A stretch of DNA of 64,000 nt from Nesterenkonia lutea (GCF_014873955.1 NZ_JADBED010000001.1:744001-808000), one strand, 5' to 3'; counted from the first letter of the stretch, positions 9,728-22,176 are shown. Translations and numbers: made by a program. The notes: generated by a model from the sequence alone, not told the origin.

Positions 9728-10672
9728 ATGACCTCCACTCTGAAGCCCCGCGACGCCGGGAGCCTCGGCTCAGCCGGGGACAAGGCCGCCGTCCTGGTCG
9801 AGGCCCTGCCCTGGATCCAGAAGTTCGCCGGTGAGACCATCGTGATCAAATACGGCGGCAACGCCATGGTCAACGATGAGCTGCGCCGCGCCTTCGCCGA
9901 GGACGTCGTCTTCCTGCGCCATGTGGGCGTCAATCCGGTGGTCGTCCATGGCGGAGGGCCACAGATCAACGCGATGCTGGAGACGCTGGGCATCGAATCA
10001 GAGTTCCGCGCCGGTCAGCGGGTGACCACGCCCGAGGCCATGGATGTGGTCCGCATGGTGCTCACGGGTCAGGTCGGTCGCCAGCTCATCGGGCTGATCA
10101 ACAGTCATGGGCCCTACGCCGTGGGACTCTCCGGCGAGGACGCCGCCCTGCTGCAGGCGACCCGGACCAGCGTGGAGATCGACGGCGAGACCGTGGACCT
10201 CGGCCTGGTCGGAGAGGTCAGCGGCGTCAACCCCGAAGCGATCAAGGACATCCTCGCCGCCGGACGCATCCCCGTGATCTCCACGATCGCGCCCGAGTTC
10301 GACTCGGCCGAGCCCGGTGCCCAGCCCACCGGCGAGGTGCTCAACGTCAACGCGGACCTTGCCGCCGCCGCCGTCGCCTCCGCGCTGGGCGCCGCGAAGC
10401 TCGTGATGCTCACCGACGTGGAGGGTCTCTATGCGAACTGGCCGGACAAGTCCTCCCTGATCTCCTCACTGAGCGCCACGGACCTGCGCGCCATGCTGCC
10501 CAGCCTGGAATCAGGCATGATCCCCAAAATGACCGCGGCCCTGAAGGCCGTCGAGTCCGGCGTGCCGCGAGCCCACGTGGTGGATGGACGCGCCCCGCAC
10601 TCGATGCTGCTGGAGATCGTCACCACCGAAGGCGTGGGAACGCAGATCGTGCCCGATGAGGAGGACGCATGA
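9728..10672 (+). CDS. argB: Acetylglutamate kinase
   Basis: A 314-residue amino-acid kinase that phosphorylates N-acetylglutamate, normally the arginine-feedback step. VIKYGGNAM (about 39-47) is the ATP-binding Lys-Gly-Gly loop and [10 protein letters not shown] (about 75-84) the substrate loop. The N-terminal helix around [10 protein letters not shown] resembles the N-helix of arginine-inhibited hexameric enzymes; inhibition is inferred. ATG 9728 follows a 67-nt spacer and a weak CGAGGA site; upstream in-frame starts would overlap argJ. argD overlaps its stop by 4 nt. Confidence 0.96.
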   Translation: MTSTLKPRDAGSLGSAGDKAAVLVEALPWIQKFAGETIVIKYGGNAMVNDELRRAFAEDVVFLRHVGVNPVVVHGGGPQINAMLETLGIESEFRAGQRVTTPEAMDVVRMVLTGQVGRQLIGLINSHGPYAVGLSGEDAALLQATRTSVEIDGETVDLGLVGEVSGVNPEAIKDILAAGRIPVISTIAPEFDSAEPGAQPTGEVLNVNADLAAAAVASALGAAKLVMLTDVEGLYANWPDKSSLISSLSATDLRAMLPSLESGMIPKMTAALKAVESGVPRAHVVDGRAPHSMLLEIVTTEGVGTQIVPDEEDA

Positions 10673-11949
10673 GCAGGCAGAACACAGCCGCCGGGACCGG
10701 GGACTCCGGGGACGAGCTGCTGGCCCGCTACAGCGACTCGCTGCTCGGAGTGTTCGGCACCCCGCAGCGGGTGCTGGTGCGCGGATCTGGCGCAACCGTC
10801 TGGGATGCTGACGGCCGCGAGTACCTCGACCTGCTCGGCGGCATCGCCGTCAACGCACTGGGCCACGCCCACCCGCTGATCACCAGCGCGGTCTCCTCCC
10901 AGCTGAGCACGCTGGGTCATATCTCCAACTTCTTCACCAGCCCGCCCCAGATCGCTCTGGCGGAGAAGCTGCTCACGCTGGCCCAGGCGCCGTCGGGCTC
11001 CAAGGTCTTCTTCACCAACTCGGGAACCGAGGCCAACGAGGCCGCCTTCAAACTGGCGCGCCGCCACGGCGGGACCTCCCGCTCCAGGATCATCGCCCTG
11101 GAGAACGGCTTCCACGGCCGGACCATGGGCGCCCTGGCGATGACCCACAAACCCAGCTATCGGGAACCCTTCGAGCCCCTGCCGCAGGGGGTGGAGTGGG
11201 TGCCGGCCGGCGATGCCGCCGCCCTGCGCGCCGCCGTGGATGAGACCGTGGCAGCCGTCATCATCGAACCCATCCAGGGTGAAGCCGGGGTCCACGGCCA
11301 CCCGGACGGCTACCTCGAGCAGGCTCGTGAGATCACCCGGGCCGCCGGTGCGCTGCTGATCTTCGACGAGGTCCAGTCCGGCATCGGCCGCACCGGCGCG
11401 TGGTTCGCCTCAGCCCCGGCCGAGACAGACGCGGTGATCCCCGATGCGATGACGCTGGCAAAGGGCCTCGGCGGGGGATTCCCCATCGGCGCCATGCTGA
11501 CCTTCGGCGAACACGCCAGCTCCCTGCTGAGCCCGGGCCAGCACGGCACCACCTTCGGCGGCAACCCCGCCGCCACCGCCGCCGCACTCGCCACGCTGGA
11601 CGCCATCGAGGCCGGTGACCTGCTCTCCCAGGTCCGCCGGGTCAGCGCCCATGCCCAGCAGGAGCTCGAGGAGCTGGACTTCGTGGCAGAGGTCCGCGCG
11701 CACGGGCTGCTCATCGGCATCGACATCGCCCCCAGCCTCAGCGGCGCCCCCGGGGAGGCCCCCAGCGCCGGCGGACCGTCCGCCGCGCCCGCTCCCGCCA
11801 TGGTCGCCGCGGCGCTGGAGGCCGGCTTCATCATCAACGCCACCGGTCCGCACACGCTGCGGCTGGCCCCTCCGCTGATCACCACCATCGAACAGATCCA
11901 GCGCTTCATCGACGCCCTTCCCGAGATCCACCGCAGGAGCACCTCATGA
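10669..11949 (+). CDS. argD: Acetylornithine aminotransferase
   Basis: A 426-residue class III PLP aminotransferase that converts N-acetylglutamate semialdehyde to N-acetylornithine. [13 protein letters not shown] (about 228-240) holds the PLP-binding Asp, and Lys265 in [13 protein letters not shown] forms the Schiff base. The segment at about 358-376 is a Pro/Ala/Gly-rich insertion, a local low-complexity loop. It overlaps argB (ATGA) and, by 4 nt, argF. Confidence 0.95.
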   Translation: MSRQNTAAGTGDSGDELLARYSDSLLGVFGTPQRVLVRGSGATVWDADGREYLDLLGGIAVNALGHAHPLITSAVSSQLSTLGHISNFFTSPPQIALAEKLLTLAQAPSGSKVFFTNSGTEANEAAFKLARRHGGTSRSRIIALENGFHGRTMGALAMTHKPSYREPFEPLPQGVEWVPAGDAAALRAAVDETVAAVIIEPIQGEAGVHGHPDGYLEQAREITRAAGALLIFDEVQSGIGRTGAWFASAPAETDAVIPDAMTLAKGLGGGFPIGAMLTFGEHASSLLSPGQHGTTFGGNPAATAAALATLDAIEAGDLLSQVRRVSAHAQQELEELDFVAEVRAHGLLIGIDIAPSLSGAPGEAPSAGGPSAAPAPAMVAAALEAGFIINATGPHTLRLAPPLITTIEQIQRFIDALPEIHRRSTS

Positions 11950-12920
11950 CCGTCCGCCATTTCCTCACCGACCTCGACCTCAGCCCCGCCGAGCTCGACC
12001 AGGTGCTGACCCTCGCCGGTCATCTGAAGGCCGATCCCTATGCGATAAGGGCACTGGCCGGTCCGCAGACGGCGGCCGTGTTCTTCGACAAGACCTCCAC
12101 GCGCACCCGGTTCTCCTTCGCTGCGGGAATCTCGGCCCTGGGGGGTGCTCCACTGGTGGTCAATCCCGGGGAGTCCCAGCTCGGTCACAAGGAGTCCATC
12201 GCGGACACCGCCCGAGTGCTCGAGCGGATGGTCAGCCTGATCATCTGGCGCACCTATGCGCACTCGGGCCTGGAGGAGATGGCCGAGCACAGCGGCGTCC
12301 CGGTGATCAACGCGCTCTCGGACGACTACCACCCCTGTCAGCTGCTGGCCGACCTGCTCACCGTGCGGGAACACCTGGGCTCCACGACGGGCCGCTCGCT
12401 GGCCTACCTGGGCGATGCGGCGAACAACATGGCCAACTCCTATCTCCTGGCCGGGGCCAACGCCGGCATGGATGTCCGGATCGCCGGGCCGGAAGGCAGC
12501 CTGCCGGAACCAGGGATCATCGAGGCCGCCCGTGGGCGCGCCGCGCTCACCGGCGGCGCAGTGCTGGTCACCACGGATCCGGCGGAGGCGCTTCGCGGAG
12601 CCGATGTGGTGGCCACCGACACCTGGATCTCCATGGGCCAGGAGGAGCAGAAGGAGCAGCGGCTGACCCGCTTCGGCGACTATCGCGTCGACGCGGCGGC
12701 GATGGCGCAGGCCGCGCCGGGCGCCGTCGTCCTGCACTGCCTGCCCGCCTACCGCGGGGTGGAGATCAGCGCCGAGGTGATCGACGGGCCGCAGTCCGTG
12801 GTCTGGGACGAGGCGGAGAACCGGCTGCATGCGCAGAAGGCGCTGATGGCCTGGCTGCTGGTGGAGTCCGGGCTGGCCGATGCCGAGACCGAGCGGCTTG
12901 TCCGAGCGGCGGTGCGCTGA
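11946..12920 (+). CDS. argF: Ornithine carbamoyltransferase (anabolic)
   Basis: A 324-residue enzyme that makes citrulline from ornithine and carbamoyl phosphate. Signatures are STRTRFSF (about 47-54, carbamoyl phosphate binding), DDYHPCQLLADL (about 125-136) and HCLPAYRG (about 265-272, with the ornithine-site Cys). HCLPAYRG is the form seen in actinobacterial anabolic OTCases. It overlaps argD by 4 nt and is followed at once by argR. No arginine deiminase genes are near, which favours the biosynthetic role. Confidence 0.96.
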   Translation: MTVRHFLTDLDLSPAELDQVLTLAGHLKADPYAIRALAGPQTAAVFFDKTSTRTRFSFAAGISALGGAPLVVNPGESQLGHKESIADTARVLERMVSLIIWRTYAHSGLEEMAEHSGVPVINALSDDYHPCQLLADLLTVREHLGSTTGRSLAYLGDAANNMANSYLLAGANAGMDVRIAGPEGSLPEPGIIEAARGRAALTGGAVLVTTDPAEALRGADVVATDTWISMGQEEQKEQRLTRFGDYRVDAAAMAQAAPGAVVLHCLPAYRGVEISAEVIDGPQSVVWDEAENRLHAQKALMAWLLVESGLADAETERLVRAAVR

Positions 12921-12921
12921 G

Positions 12922-13422
12922 GTGACGCCGACCACGAAGACTGCCCGCCACGCGCAGATCCGCGAGCTGATCTCCCGATCCTCGGTGCGCTCCCAGGCTG
13001 AGCTCGCACAGCGCCTGGCGGACGCCGGCGTCACGGTCACCCAGGGCACGCTCTCCCGGGACCTCGAAGAGATCGGTGCGGCGCGGGTGCGCGGGGCGCA
13101 GGGTTCGCTGATCTACGCGGTGCCCTCGGACGGCCACGATCGCGAGCTGCAGGCGGATCAGACCGAAGCGATGATGACGGCGCGCCTGATCGCGCTGTGC
13201 AAGGATCTGCTGGTCTCCGCGGAGCCCAGCGCGAATCTGGTCATCCTGCGCACCCCGCCGGGAGCGGCGCAGTTCCTGGCCAGCGCAGTGGATCACGCCG
13301 GGCTGCACGAGGTGCTGGGCTGCATCGCCGGCGATGACACGATCATGGTGGTCACCACGAGCCCGACCGGGGGAGCGGCCGTGGCCGATCGGTTCACCGG
13401 CTTCGCCGAGGGTCGCAGCTAG
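12922..13422 (+). CDS. argR: Arginine repressor
   Basis: A 166-residue regulator. The N-terminal winged helix includes SQAELAQRLADAGVTVTQGTLSRDLEEIGAAR (residues about 25-56; LSRDL is the recognition-helix signature). A C-terminal domain (about 90-160) contains GCIAGDDTIMVV, the arginine-binding and hexamer-forming part. GTG 12922 lies one base after the argF stop and fits the normal ArgR N-terminus. It likely represses argC and argG through the AT-rich boxes described here. Its stop is one base from that of the convergent ankyrin gene. Confidence 0.95.
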   Translation: MTPTTKTARHAQIRELISRSSVRSQAELAQRLADAGVTVTQGTLSRDLEEIGAARVRGAQGSLIYAVPSDGHDRELQADQTEAMMTARLIALCKDLLVSAEPSANLVILRTPPGAAQFLASAVDHAGLHEVLGCIAGDDTIMVVTTSPTGGAAVADRFTGFAEGRS

Positions 13423-13423
13423 T

Positions 13424-13882
13424 TCAGCTCTGGTGTGCGTCCAGGATCGCGCGCATCGAGTCGAGGCTGAAGATCTCGGCCACCGCATAGGCACTCTGCC
13501 GTCCCAGGTGGGGATCCGAGCCCGCTGCCAGGAGCGCTCTGGTCGCCTCCTCGTTCTGCCGGAACACCGCACAGCCGAGCGCCGTCTGGCCGCGATCGTT
13601 GATCCGGTGAACATCGGCGCCGCGGGCGAGCAGGCCCTCGGCCAGCTCCGTATGATCGTTGTAGACCGCGAGGATGAGCAGCGAGTCACCCTTGTCGTTG
13701 CTGAGGTTCACCGGCACGCCGCGGTCCACCAGGTCCAGCAGCTCCTGGGTCCTGCCGGAGCGGGCGACGTCGAACATCGAGGCGAGAAACTCCATCTGTT
13801 CCGCGGTGAGCTCAGGGGTGCCGCCGTCGGCGGGCGGCTGGTTCTCCGGGGCATCGGCCGAGGGGCGGGAGTCTTGTGACAT
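13424..13882 (-). CDS. Ankyrin-repeat protein
   Basis: A 152-residue cytoplasmic protein. After a disordered Pro/Asp-rich N-terminus (1-35) there are about three ankyrin repeats, recognisable by GDSLLILAVYNDHTELAEGL and by RGQTALGCAVFR. No enzymatic motif or signal peptide is present, so a protein-binding role is likely but the partner is unknown. ATG 13882 is chosen because TAGACT (13890-13895, minus strand) ends 7 nt upstream. It sits alone between argR and argG with opposite orientation, so it is probably unrelated to arginine synthesis. Confidence 0.85.
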   Translation of the reverse strand: MSQDSRPSADAPENQPPADGGTPELTAEQMEFLASMFDVARSGRTQELLDLVDRGVPVNLSNDKGDSLLILAVYNDHTELAEGLLARGADVHRINDRGQTALGCAVFRQNEEATRALLAAGSDPHLGRQSAYAVAEIFSLDSMRAILDAHQS

Positions 13883-13999
13883 GGCCGCAAGTCTATCGGA
13901 GCCCGTGCCGAGAGGGTCCCGAGAACGCCTTCGTCGCGTCATGGTACCGATAGCCTGAGCGGGAGGCGGACTCACTGAACCCGAGTTTATGCAGACCTT

Positions 14000-14017
14000 C
14001 GAATAATTATGTAGAGT
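14000..14017 (+). promoter_or_regulatory. argG promoter with candidate ArgR box
   Basis: CGAATAATTATGTA (14000-14013) matches 11 of 14 bases of the ARG box TGAATAATTATTCA and overlaps a TAGAGT -10 hexamer (14012-14017). Transcription should start near 14024, leaving a leader of about 33 nt with a Shine-Dalgarno. Repression by ArgR is inferred. Confidence 0.6.
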
Positions 14018-14056
14018 GTTCCCGAGCCAAGATTCCGTTCTTCAAGGAGACCCGCT

Positions 14057-16794
<2,738 letters not shown>

Positions 16795-16878
16795 GCGGTG
16801 TCGATTGATCCGTCGGTGCCGATCGCCCCGTCTGTGGCTTGTGCCCGTCTGTGACATGGGCCCGCTGAGGCTGCGCGC

Positions 16879-17643
16879 ATGAGCCGGCGCCGAGCCGTCC
16901 TGGCCCTCACGGCCGGGGCGATTCTGTTCGTGAGTGCCGGCTGCTCCGCGCCGCGGGAGGCGCCTGCGCTGGAGTACCCGAGCGCACCGGACCAGCGCCT
17001 GCCCGAACCTGCGGAACCGGCCGAGGCCGCGGCGCCCTGGGAACACTGGGCACCGAGCGCCGGTCTCGCCGACGAGCAGTGGCTCGAGACCGTGGCAGAA
17101 CGCACCGGCATCCCGCAGCGTGCCCTCGCGGCCTATGCCGGAGCGGCACTGCTGGTCTCGCAGACCCGTCCCGACTGCGGGCTGGGCTGGAACACGCTGG
17201 CGGGCATCGGTCAGGTCGAGTCTCAGCACGGAACCTACGGCGAGGCTCAGGTGGCATCCGACGGACAGGTCTCCCCCCGGATCATCGGGGTGCCGCTGGA
17301 TGGTGCTCCCGGCCTGGCCGAGATCCCCGACACCGACGGCGGCAGCCTGGACGGCGACGCCGACTGGGACCGCGCCGTCGGGCCCATGCAGTTCATCCCG
17401 GGAACCTGGGCGCTCTACGCCCAGGACGGCAGCCGAAGCGGCGCCTCGGATCCGCACCAGTTCGACGACGCCGCGCTCACCGCCGCCGTATATCTCTGCG
17501 AAAGCGGCGGAGAGCTGAGCTCAGACCAGGGATGGGTGGACGCCGTCGTCGCCTATAACCAGTCCGTGGAATACGTCAACGATGTCGCGGCCCACGCGCA
17601 GGGCTACGTCAGCCCTGGTGAGCCTTCAGCTGGCAGTCGGTGA
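16879..17643 (+). CDS. Lytic transglycosylase-like lipoprotein
   Basis: A 254-residue exported protein. The signal peptide ends at the lipobox SAGC, predicting lipidated Cys22. A Pro/Glu-rich linker (about 25-60) leads to a lysozyme-like SLT domain. GIGQVESQHG (about 109-118) carries the likely catalytic Glu114, and AVGPMQFIPGTWALYA is the characteristic second motif of MltB/SLT2-type enzymes. It should cleave peptidoglycan glycan strands outside the membrane. The 84-nt gap from argH suggests a separate unit or a read-through. Confidence 0.85.
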   Translation: MSRRRAVLALTAGAILFVSAGCSAPREAPALEYPSAPDQRLPEPAEPAEAAAPWEHWAPSAGLADEQWLETVAERTGIPQRALAAYAGAALLVSQTRPDCGLGWNTLAGIGQVESQHGTYGEAQVASDGQVSPRIIGVPLDGAPGLAEIPDTDGGSLDGDADWDRAVGPMQFIPGTWALYAQDGSRSGASDPHQFDDAALTAAVYLCESGGELSSDQGWVDAVVAYNQSVEYVNDVAAHAQGYVSPGEPSAGSR

Positions 17644-17702
17644 CCGAGACCGAGGACTGAACCGGAGACCCGAGCCGGGTCCGCTTCTGCCATCATGGGC
17701 AG

Positions 17703-18422
17703 ATGGATTCTGCGCGCCTGAATGCCCTCTTCGACGGCCACGCCACCGAGCTGGCGCCTGCGCTGCTGGGCTGTGAGCTCACCGTCAGCACGGCAGAGGG
17801 CTCGGTGCGCGTCCGGCTGACCGAGGTCGAGGCCTATGGGGACCAGGGCGAGGACCCGGGTGCACACAGCTACAACGGCAGGACAGCCCGCAACTCCTCG
17901 CTGTTCGGGCCTCCCCGGCACACCTACGTCTACCTCAACTACGGGATCCACCGCTGTCTGAACTTCGCATGTGACGCGGACGGAACGGCAGGCGGTGTCC
18001 TGCTGCGCGCCGCGGAGGTCCTGGAGGGCCGTGATCTTGCCGTGGAGCGTCGGGGCGGACGGGACACCGGGGCCAAGCTGCTCTCCGGCCCCGGCCGGCT
18101 GGGCCAGGGGCTGGGCATCACCCTGCCCATGGATGCCACCGCACTGAACATCATCGATGACTCCGGGTCCGGACTCGACGTGGAGGCCCTCGACCCCTCT
18201 CCGGCGCGCTTCACGCTGAGCCCGCCCGCGGCCGCGCTGCCGAGCGAGCAGGTCAGCCGCGGGCCGCGGGTCGGGGTCTCGGGAACCGGGGGCAGCAGAC
18301 GGTACCTATGGCGCTACTGGATCGAGGCTGACGCCTCGGTCTCGGCCTACCGACCTGGGAAGAACGTTCCAGTCGAGCTCGGGTCCCGGGAAGATCAGCA
18401 GCCAGCCGGGAGGGCCAGCTGA
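17703..18422 (+). CDS. mpg: DNA-3-methyladenine glycosylase (AAG/MPG family)
   Basis: A 239-residue monofunctional base-excision glycosylase that removes alkylated purines. LTEVEAYGDQGEDPGAH (about 39-55) contains the conserved TE-x-EAY segment with the catalytic Glu. FGPPRHTYVYLNYGIH (about 69-84) is the DNA-intercalating Tyr region. SGPGRLGQGLGI (about 128-139) is the third conserved block. Length is slightly above the usual 200 residues, with a polar C-terminal tail. ATG 17703 is the first in-frame start. Confidence 0.93.
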   Translation: MDSARLNALFDGHATELAPALLGCELTVSTAEGSVRVRLTEVEAYGDQGEDPGAHSYNGRTARNSSLFGPPRHTYVYLNYGIHRCLNFACDADGTAGGVLLRAAEVLEGRDLAVERRGGRDTGAKLLSGPGRLGQGLGITLPMDATALNIIDDSGSGLDVEALDPSPARFTLSPPAAALPSEQVSRGPRVGVSGTGGSRRYLWRYWIEADASVSAYRPGKNVPVELGSREDQQPAGRAS

Positions 18423-18464
18423 GTTCCGGAGGGACTCGTCATCTTCGGTTCACTCGAATAGAGG

Positions 18465-18470
18465 TATGAT
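18465..18470 (+). promoter_or_regulatory. Putative -10 element of the helD-like gene
   Basis: TATGAT is a near-consensus sigma70-type -10 hexamer; transcription should start near 18477. It covers the first in-frame ATG (18466), which rules that codon out and points to ATG 18511. The -35 region is poor. Confidence 0.5.
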
Positions 18471-18510
18471 TGATGGTCAGCAAATTCGCGACGGAGAGCT
18501 GCGCTGCTTG

Positions 18511-20811
18511 ATGAGTGACTCACACCCCTCGGCCACGGCCGAGATCATGCCCGAAGACAATGACATCCCTGTGCCCGGCCTCGAGGCCGGAGTCGAGGAG
18601 GAGCGCGAGTACGTCGGTCTGCTCTACTCCCGGCTCGATGAGCTGCGCGCCGAGAAAGAGGCGCAGCTGGCCAAGGTGCGCAGTGTGGGCTCCACCGGCA
18701 CCATGCAGAACGCCTCTGAACGGGATGCCTTCGCCGCGATGTATGAAGATCGCCTGGCGCAGCTCAACGCGGTGGATGACCGCCTGGTGTTCGGCCGGCT
18801 GGACCATGACTCCGGCGAGTGCCGCTACATCGGACGCATCGGACTGACTGCGGCGAACCATCAGCGACTGATGCTCGACTGGCGCGCCCCAGAGGCCGGC
18901 GTATTCTATCAGGCCACGGCCTTCGAGCGCCAGGGGGTGCGTCGTCGTCGCCATCTGCTGCTGAAGCGCCGCGAGGTCCACGGCGTGGAGGACGACGTCC
19001 TGGACGCCTCCATGCTGGAGGAGGGCAGCCACAACCATGGCGACGGCGCCCTGCTCGCCGCGCTGACCGCGCGGCGCACCGGACAGATGGGCGACATCGT
19101 CGCGACCATCCAGTCCGAGCAGGATCGGATCATCCGTGCCGGGATGCCCGGGGTCATGGTGGTCCAGGGCGGACCAGGCACCGGAAAGACGGCTGTGGCG
19201 CTGCACCGCGCCGCCTACCTGCTCTACAGCAACCGCGATCGGCTGAAGTCTGCAGGCGTGCTGATCGTGGGGCCGAACTCCACCTTCATGTCCTATATCG
19301 ACCGGGTGCTGCCCTCCCTGGGCGAGACCGGCGTCGTGCTGTCCTCCCTCTCCGAGCTCTTCCCCGGGGTGCGCGGCGGCGAGGAGAAGGACCCGCGGAT
19401 CGAGGAGATCAAGGGTCGCCTGGACTGGGTCCAGATCATCGGAGCAGCCGTGGCCCACCGGCAGCGCACCATCGGGGAGGTACGCGACGTCACCGTGGAC
19501 GGCACCCGTGTGGGCGTCACGCCCAGGATGGTCAACCGCGCCCTGGAACGTGCCCGGGCCACCGGCAAGCCCTATAACGAGGCCCGGACCACCTTCGTGA
19601 AGGTCCTGGTCAAAGAGATCGCCGAGAAGCTCGAGCGCATCATCGAGAAGCGCTCCGAGGGCAATGAGGCTGACCGGTCCTATCTGCTCGAAGATGTCCG
19701 CAGCGCCCGGGACGTCCGCGTGCTGCTGAACCTGTGCTGGATGCCGCGCAGCCCCCAGAACCTGCTCGAGGATCTCTTCGCCAGGCCGAAGTACCTGGCC
19801 GAAGTCGCCCCGGAGCTCAGCTCCGCCGAACGTGAGCTGCTCCGGCGCGAGCCGGGCAGCCCCTTCACCAGTTCCGATGTTCCGCTGCTCGATGAGGCGG
19901 CCGAGCTGCTCGGCGCCCTGGACGTGACCGCTGGTCGGGAGGCCGCGCGGCAGAAGGCGGCGCAGGCCCGGTCCCTGGAGAACGCGCAACGCGCGGTGGA
20001 GAACGCCACCCCGCAGCTGGAGGAGATGGGGATCGAGGGCTTCCTCGACGCCCAGGCCGTGGTGGACATGAACACCGAGTCCGGGCCGCGGCTCACCGCA
20101 GCCGAACGCGCGCAGGTCGATCGCACCTGGACCTATGGACATGTCGTGGTCGATGAGGCGCAGGAGCTCTCGCCCATGCAGTGGCACGTGCTGATGCGCC
20201 GGTGCCCGCTGAAGTCCTTCACCATCGTCGGCGACATCGCCCAGGGATCCTCCCCCTCTGCCGCCTCCAGCTGGCAGGAGGCGATGGCGCCCTTCGTGGG
20301 CGAGCGCATGCGCGTGGAGGAGCTCACCGTGAACTACCGCACCCCGGGCACCATCGTGGAGCTGGCCGAACGCGTGGCCGCGGCCAATGGGCTCACCACC
20401 ACCTCGCTGCGCAGCGTCCGCGAGGGGGAGCACCCACCCGTGGTGGAGAAGGTCGACGCCGAGAGCCTCATCGCCGCGGCCGCTGCGGCCGTGCGCACTG
20501 AACAGGACCGAGTGGGGGAGGGACTCGTCGCGGCGATCGTCCCGGAGCGCCTGCTCGGGGCGACCCGGCGCGCACTGGTGTCCGAGTTCGGTTCACGGGT
20601 CGGCCGGGGCGCCGGCTCGCTGACCGAGGACATCCTTGCCCTCTCCGCCGACGAGGCGAAGGGTCTGGAGTTCGACGCCGTGGTGCTCATCGAGCCGACC
20701 GAGATCCTCGAGGAGACGGCCGGGCGGGTGGGCAGTCTCTATGTCGCGCTGACCCGACCCACGCATGCTCTGCACGTGGTGGCGTCGCGGGACCTTCCGG
20801 CCGGGTTCTGA
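18511..20811 (+). CDS. HelD-like UvrD-family ATPase (RNA polymerase recycling factor)
   Basis: A 766-residue superfamily 1 helicase-like ATPase. The N-terminal coiled coil (about 25-75) is the RNA-polymerase-inserting arm of HelD proteins. Walker A is GGPGTGKTAVALHR (about 216-229), Walker B is VVDEAQELSPMQWH (about 545-558), and YVALTRPTHALHVV near the C-terminus is the SF1 motif VI region with its arginine finger. HelD relatives pull RNA polymerase off DNA and some (HelR) give rifamycin tolerance. ATG 18511 is chosen over 18466 because TATGAT overlaps the latter; GGAGAG at 18493-18498 is a distant ribosome site. A plain DNA helicase role is less likely. Confidence 0.88.
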   Translation: MSDSHPSATAEIMPEDNDIPVPGLEAGVEEEREYVGLLYSRLDELRAEKEAQLAKVRSVGSTGTMQNASERDAFAAMYEDRLAQLNAVDDRLVFGRLDHDSGECRYIGRIGLTAANHQRLMLDWRAPEAGVFYQATAFERQGVRRRRHLLLKRREVHGVEDDVLDASMLEEGSHNHGDGALLAALTARRTGQMGDIVATIQSEQDRIIRAGMPGVMVVQGGPGTGKTAVALHRAAYLLYSNRDRLKSAGVLIVGPNSTFMSYIDRVLPSLGETGVVLSSLSELFPGVRGGEEKDPRIEEIKGRLDWVQIIGAAVAHRQRTIGEVRDVTVDGTRVGVTPRMVNRALERARATGKPYNEARTTFVKVLVKEIAEKLERIIEKRSEGNEADRSYLLEDVRSARDVRVLLNLCWMPRSPQNLLEDLFARPKYLAEVAPELSSAERELLRREPGSPFTSSDVPLLDEAAELLGALDVTAGREAARQKAAQARSLENAQRAVENATPQLEEMGIEGFLDAQAVVDMNTESGPRLTAAERAQVDRTWTYGHVVVDEAQELSPMQWHVLMRRCPLKSFTIVGDIAQGSSPSAASSWQEAMAPFVGERMRVEELTVNYRTPGTIVELAERVAAANGLTTTSLRSVREGEHPPVVEKVDAESLIAAAAAAVRTEQDRVGEGLVAAIVPERLLGATRRALVSEFGSRVGRGAGSLTEDILALSADEAKGLEFDAVVLIEPTEILEETAGRVGSLYVALTRPTHALHVVASRDLPAGF

Positions 20812-20850
20812 ACCAGCCGGCCGGTCATGATTGGTGCTAACGTACCTGCT

Positions 20851-22176
20851 GTGACGCAGACGAGCCTCGAATCCACGAACCCGGCGCTGGCCGAACAGCG
20901 CAACGACGCAAGCTTCGAGAGTCTCTGGCAGGAGCTGAACTGGCGCGGACTGGTTCACGTCTCCACCGATGAGGGGGCGCTGGAGGAGGCGCTGGCGGGA
21001 GATCCGCTGGTCTATTACTGCGGCTTCGATCCCACTGCGGCTTCGCTGCACCTGGGTCACCTGGTGCAGCTGCTGACGATGCGGCGCATCCAGCTCGCCG
21101 GGCACCGGCCGCTGGCCCTGGTGGGCGGATCCACCGGACTCATCGGAGATCCGCGCCCCTCGAGTGAACGCACCCTGCACACCCCTGAGATCGTGGCCGG
21201 CTGGGTCGACTCCCTGCAGAACCAGATCAAGCACTACATCTCCTTCGACGGAGACAGCGGCGCCACCATGGTCAACAACCTGGACTGGACCCAGGGCGTC
21301 AGCGCCATCGAGTTCCTCCGCGACATCGGCAAGTACTTCCGCGTGGGCACGATGATCAAGAAGGACATCGTCGCCAAGCGGCTGAACTCCGAGGAGGGAA
21401 TCTCCTACACCGAGTTCAGCTACCAGATCCTCCAGGGCTTCGACTATCTGCAGCTGTTCCGCCAGTACGGCTGCACGCTGCAGTTCGGTGGATCCGACCA
21501 GTGGGGGAACCTGACCTCCGGCACCGAGCTGGTGCGCCGGGCCGAGAACGCGCATGTCCATGCACTGGGCACCCCGCTGATCACGAATTCGGACGGCACG
21601 AAGTTCGGCAAGTCTGAGGGCAACGCCATCTGGCTGGACTCCGAGCTGTGCTCGCCCTACGCCTTCTATCAGTTCTGGCTCAACCAGTCCGATGCCGATG
21701 TGATCGACCGGCTCAAGGTCTTCACCTTCCGCACCCGTGAGGAGATCGCCGAGCTGGCGCGCTCCGTGGAGGAGGAACCGTTCAAGCGAGCGGCCCAGCG
21801 GGCGCTGGCCTGGGACGTCACCTCTCTGGTGCACGGGGAAGAGGCGACGCACAAGGTGATCGAGGCCGCTGAGGCGATCTTCGGCAAGGGCGAGATCGCA
21901 GAGATCGACGAACCCACGCTGAACGCAGTCTCAGCCGAACTGCCCCGCGCGAGCGTGCCGGCCAGCGAGGCCACGGCGGTTCGACTCCTCGTCGACACCG
22001 GACTGGTGAAGTCCAACGGCGAAGCGCGCCGAGCCATCAAGGACGGCGGGGCCTACATCAACAACGCAAAGATCACCGACGGCGAGGCTGTGCTGACCGA
22101 GGCTGACTGGCTGCACGGGAAGTTCCTGCTCATCCGCCGGGGCAAGAAGAACCTGGCCCTGGTCCACCGATCATGA
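20851..22176 (+). CDS. tyrS: Tyrosyl-tRNA synthetase
   Basis: A 441-residue class I synthetase. The HIGH-type motif is SLHLGHL and the KMSKS-type motif is KFGKSEG, around residues 63-69 and 251-257. A C-terminal S4 RNA-binding domain (about 370-435) follows. I chose GTG 20851 because TAACGT (20838-20843) ends 7 nt before it, indicating leaderless translation; an in-frame upstream ATG (20827) lies inside the promoter. The rrn leader follows directly. Confidence 0.96.
   Translation: MTQTSLESTNPALAEQRNDASFESLWQELNWRGLVHVSTDEGALEEALAGDPLVYYCGFDPTAASLHLGHLVQLLTMRRIQLAGHRPLALVGGSTGLIGDPRPSSERTLHTPEIVAGWVDSLQNQIKHYISFDGDSGATMVNNLDWTQGVSAIEFLRDIGKYFRVGTMIKKDIVAKRLNSEEGISYTEFSYQILQGFDYLQLFRQYGCTLQFGGSDQWGNLTSGTELVRRAENAHVHALGTPLITNSDGTKFGKSEGNAIWLDSELCSPYAFYQFWLNQSDADVIDRLKVFTFRTREEIAELARSVEEEPFKRAAQRALAWDVTSLVHGEEATHKVIEAAEAIFGKGEIAEIDEPTLNAVSAELPRASVPASEATAVRLLVDTGLVKSNGEARRAIKDGGAYINNAKITDGEAVLTEADWLHGKFLLIRRGKKNLALVHRS

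Noticed and set aside
18300..18464. Rifamycin-associated element upstream of the HelD-like gene
   Set aside because: No matching conserved element was found by eye; only an ordinary -10 is seen.
20593..21852. Long minus-strand open frame opposite tyrS
   Set aside because: Codon-bias shadow; no ribosome site, promoter or recognisable motif.
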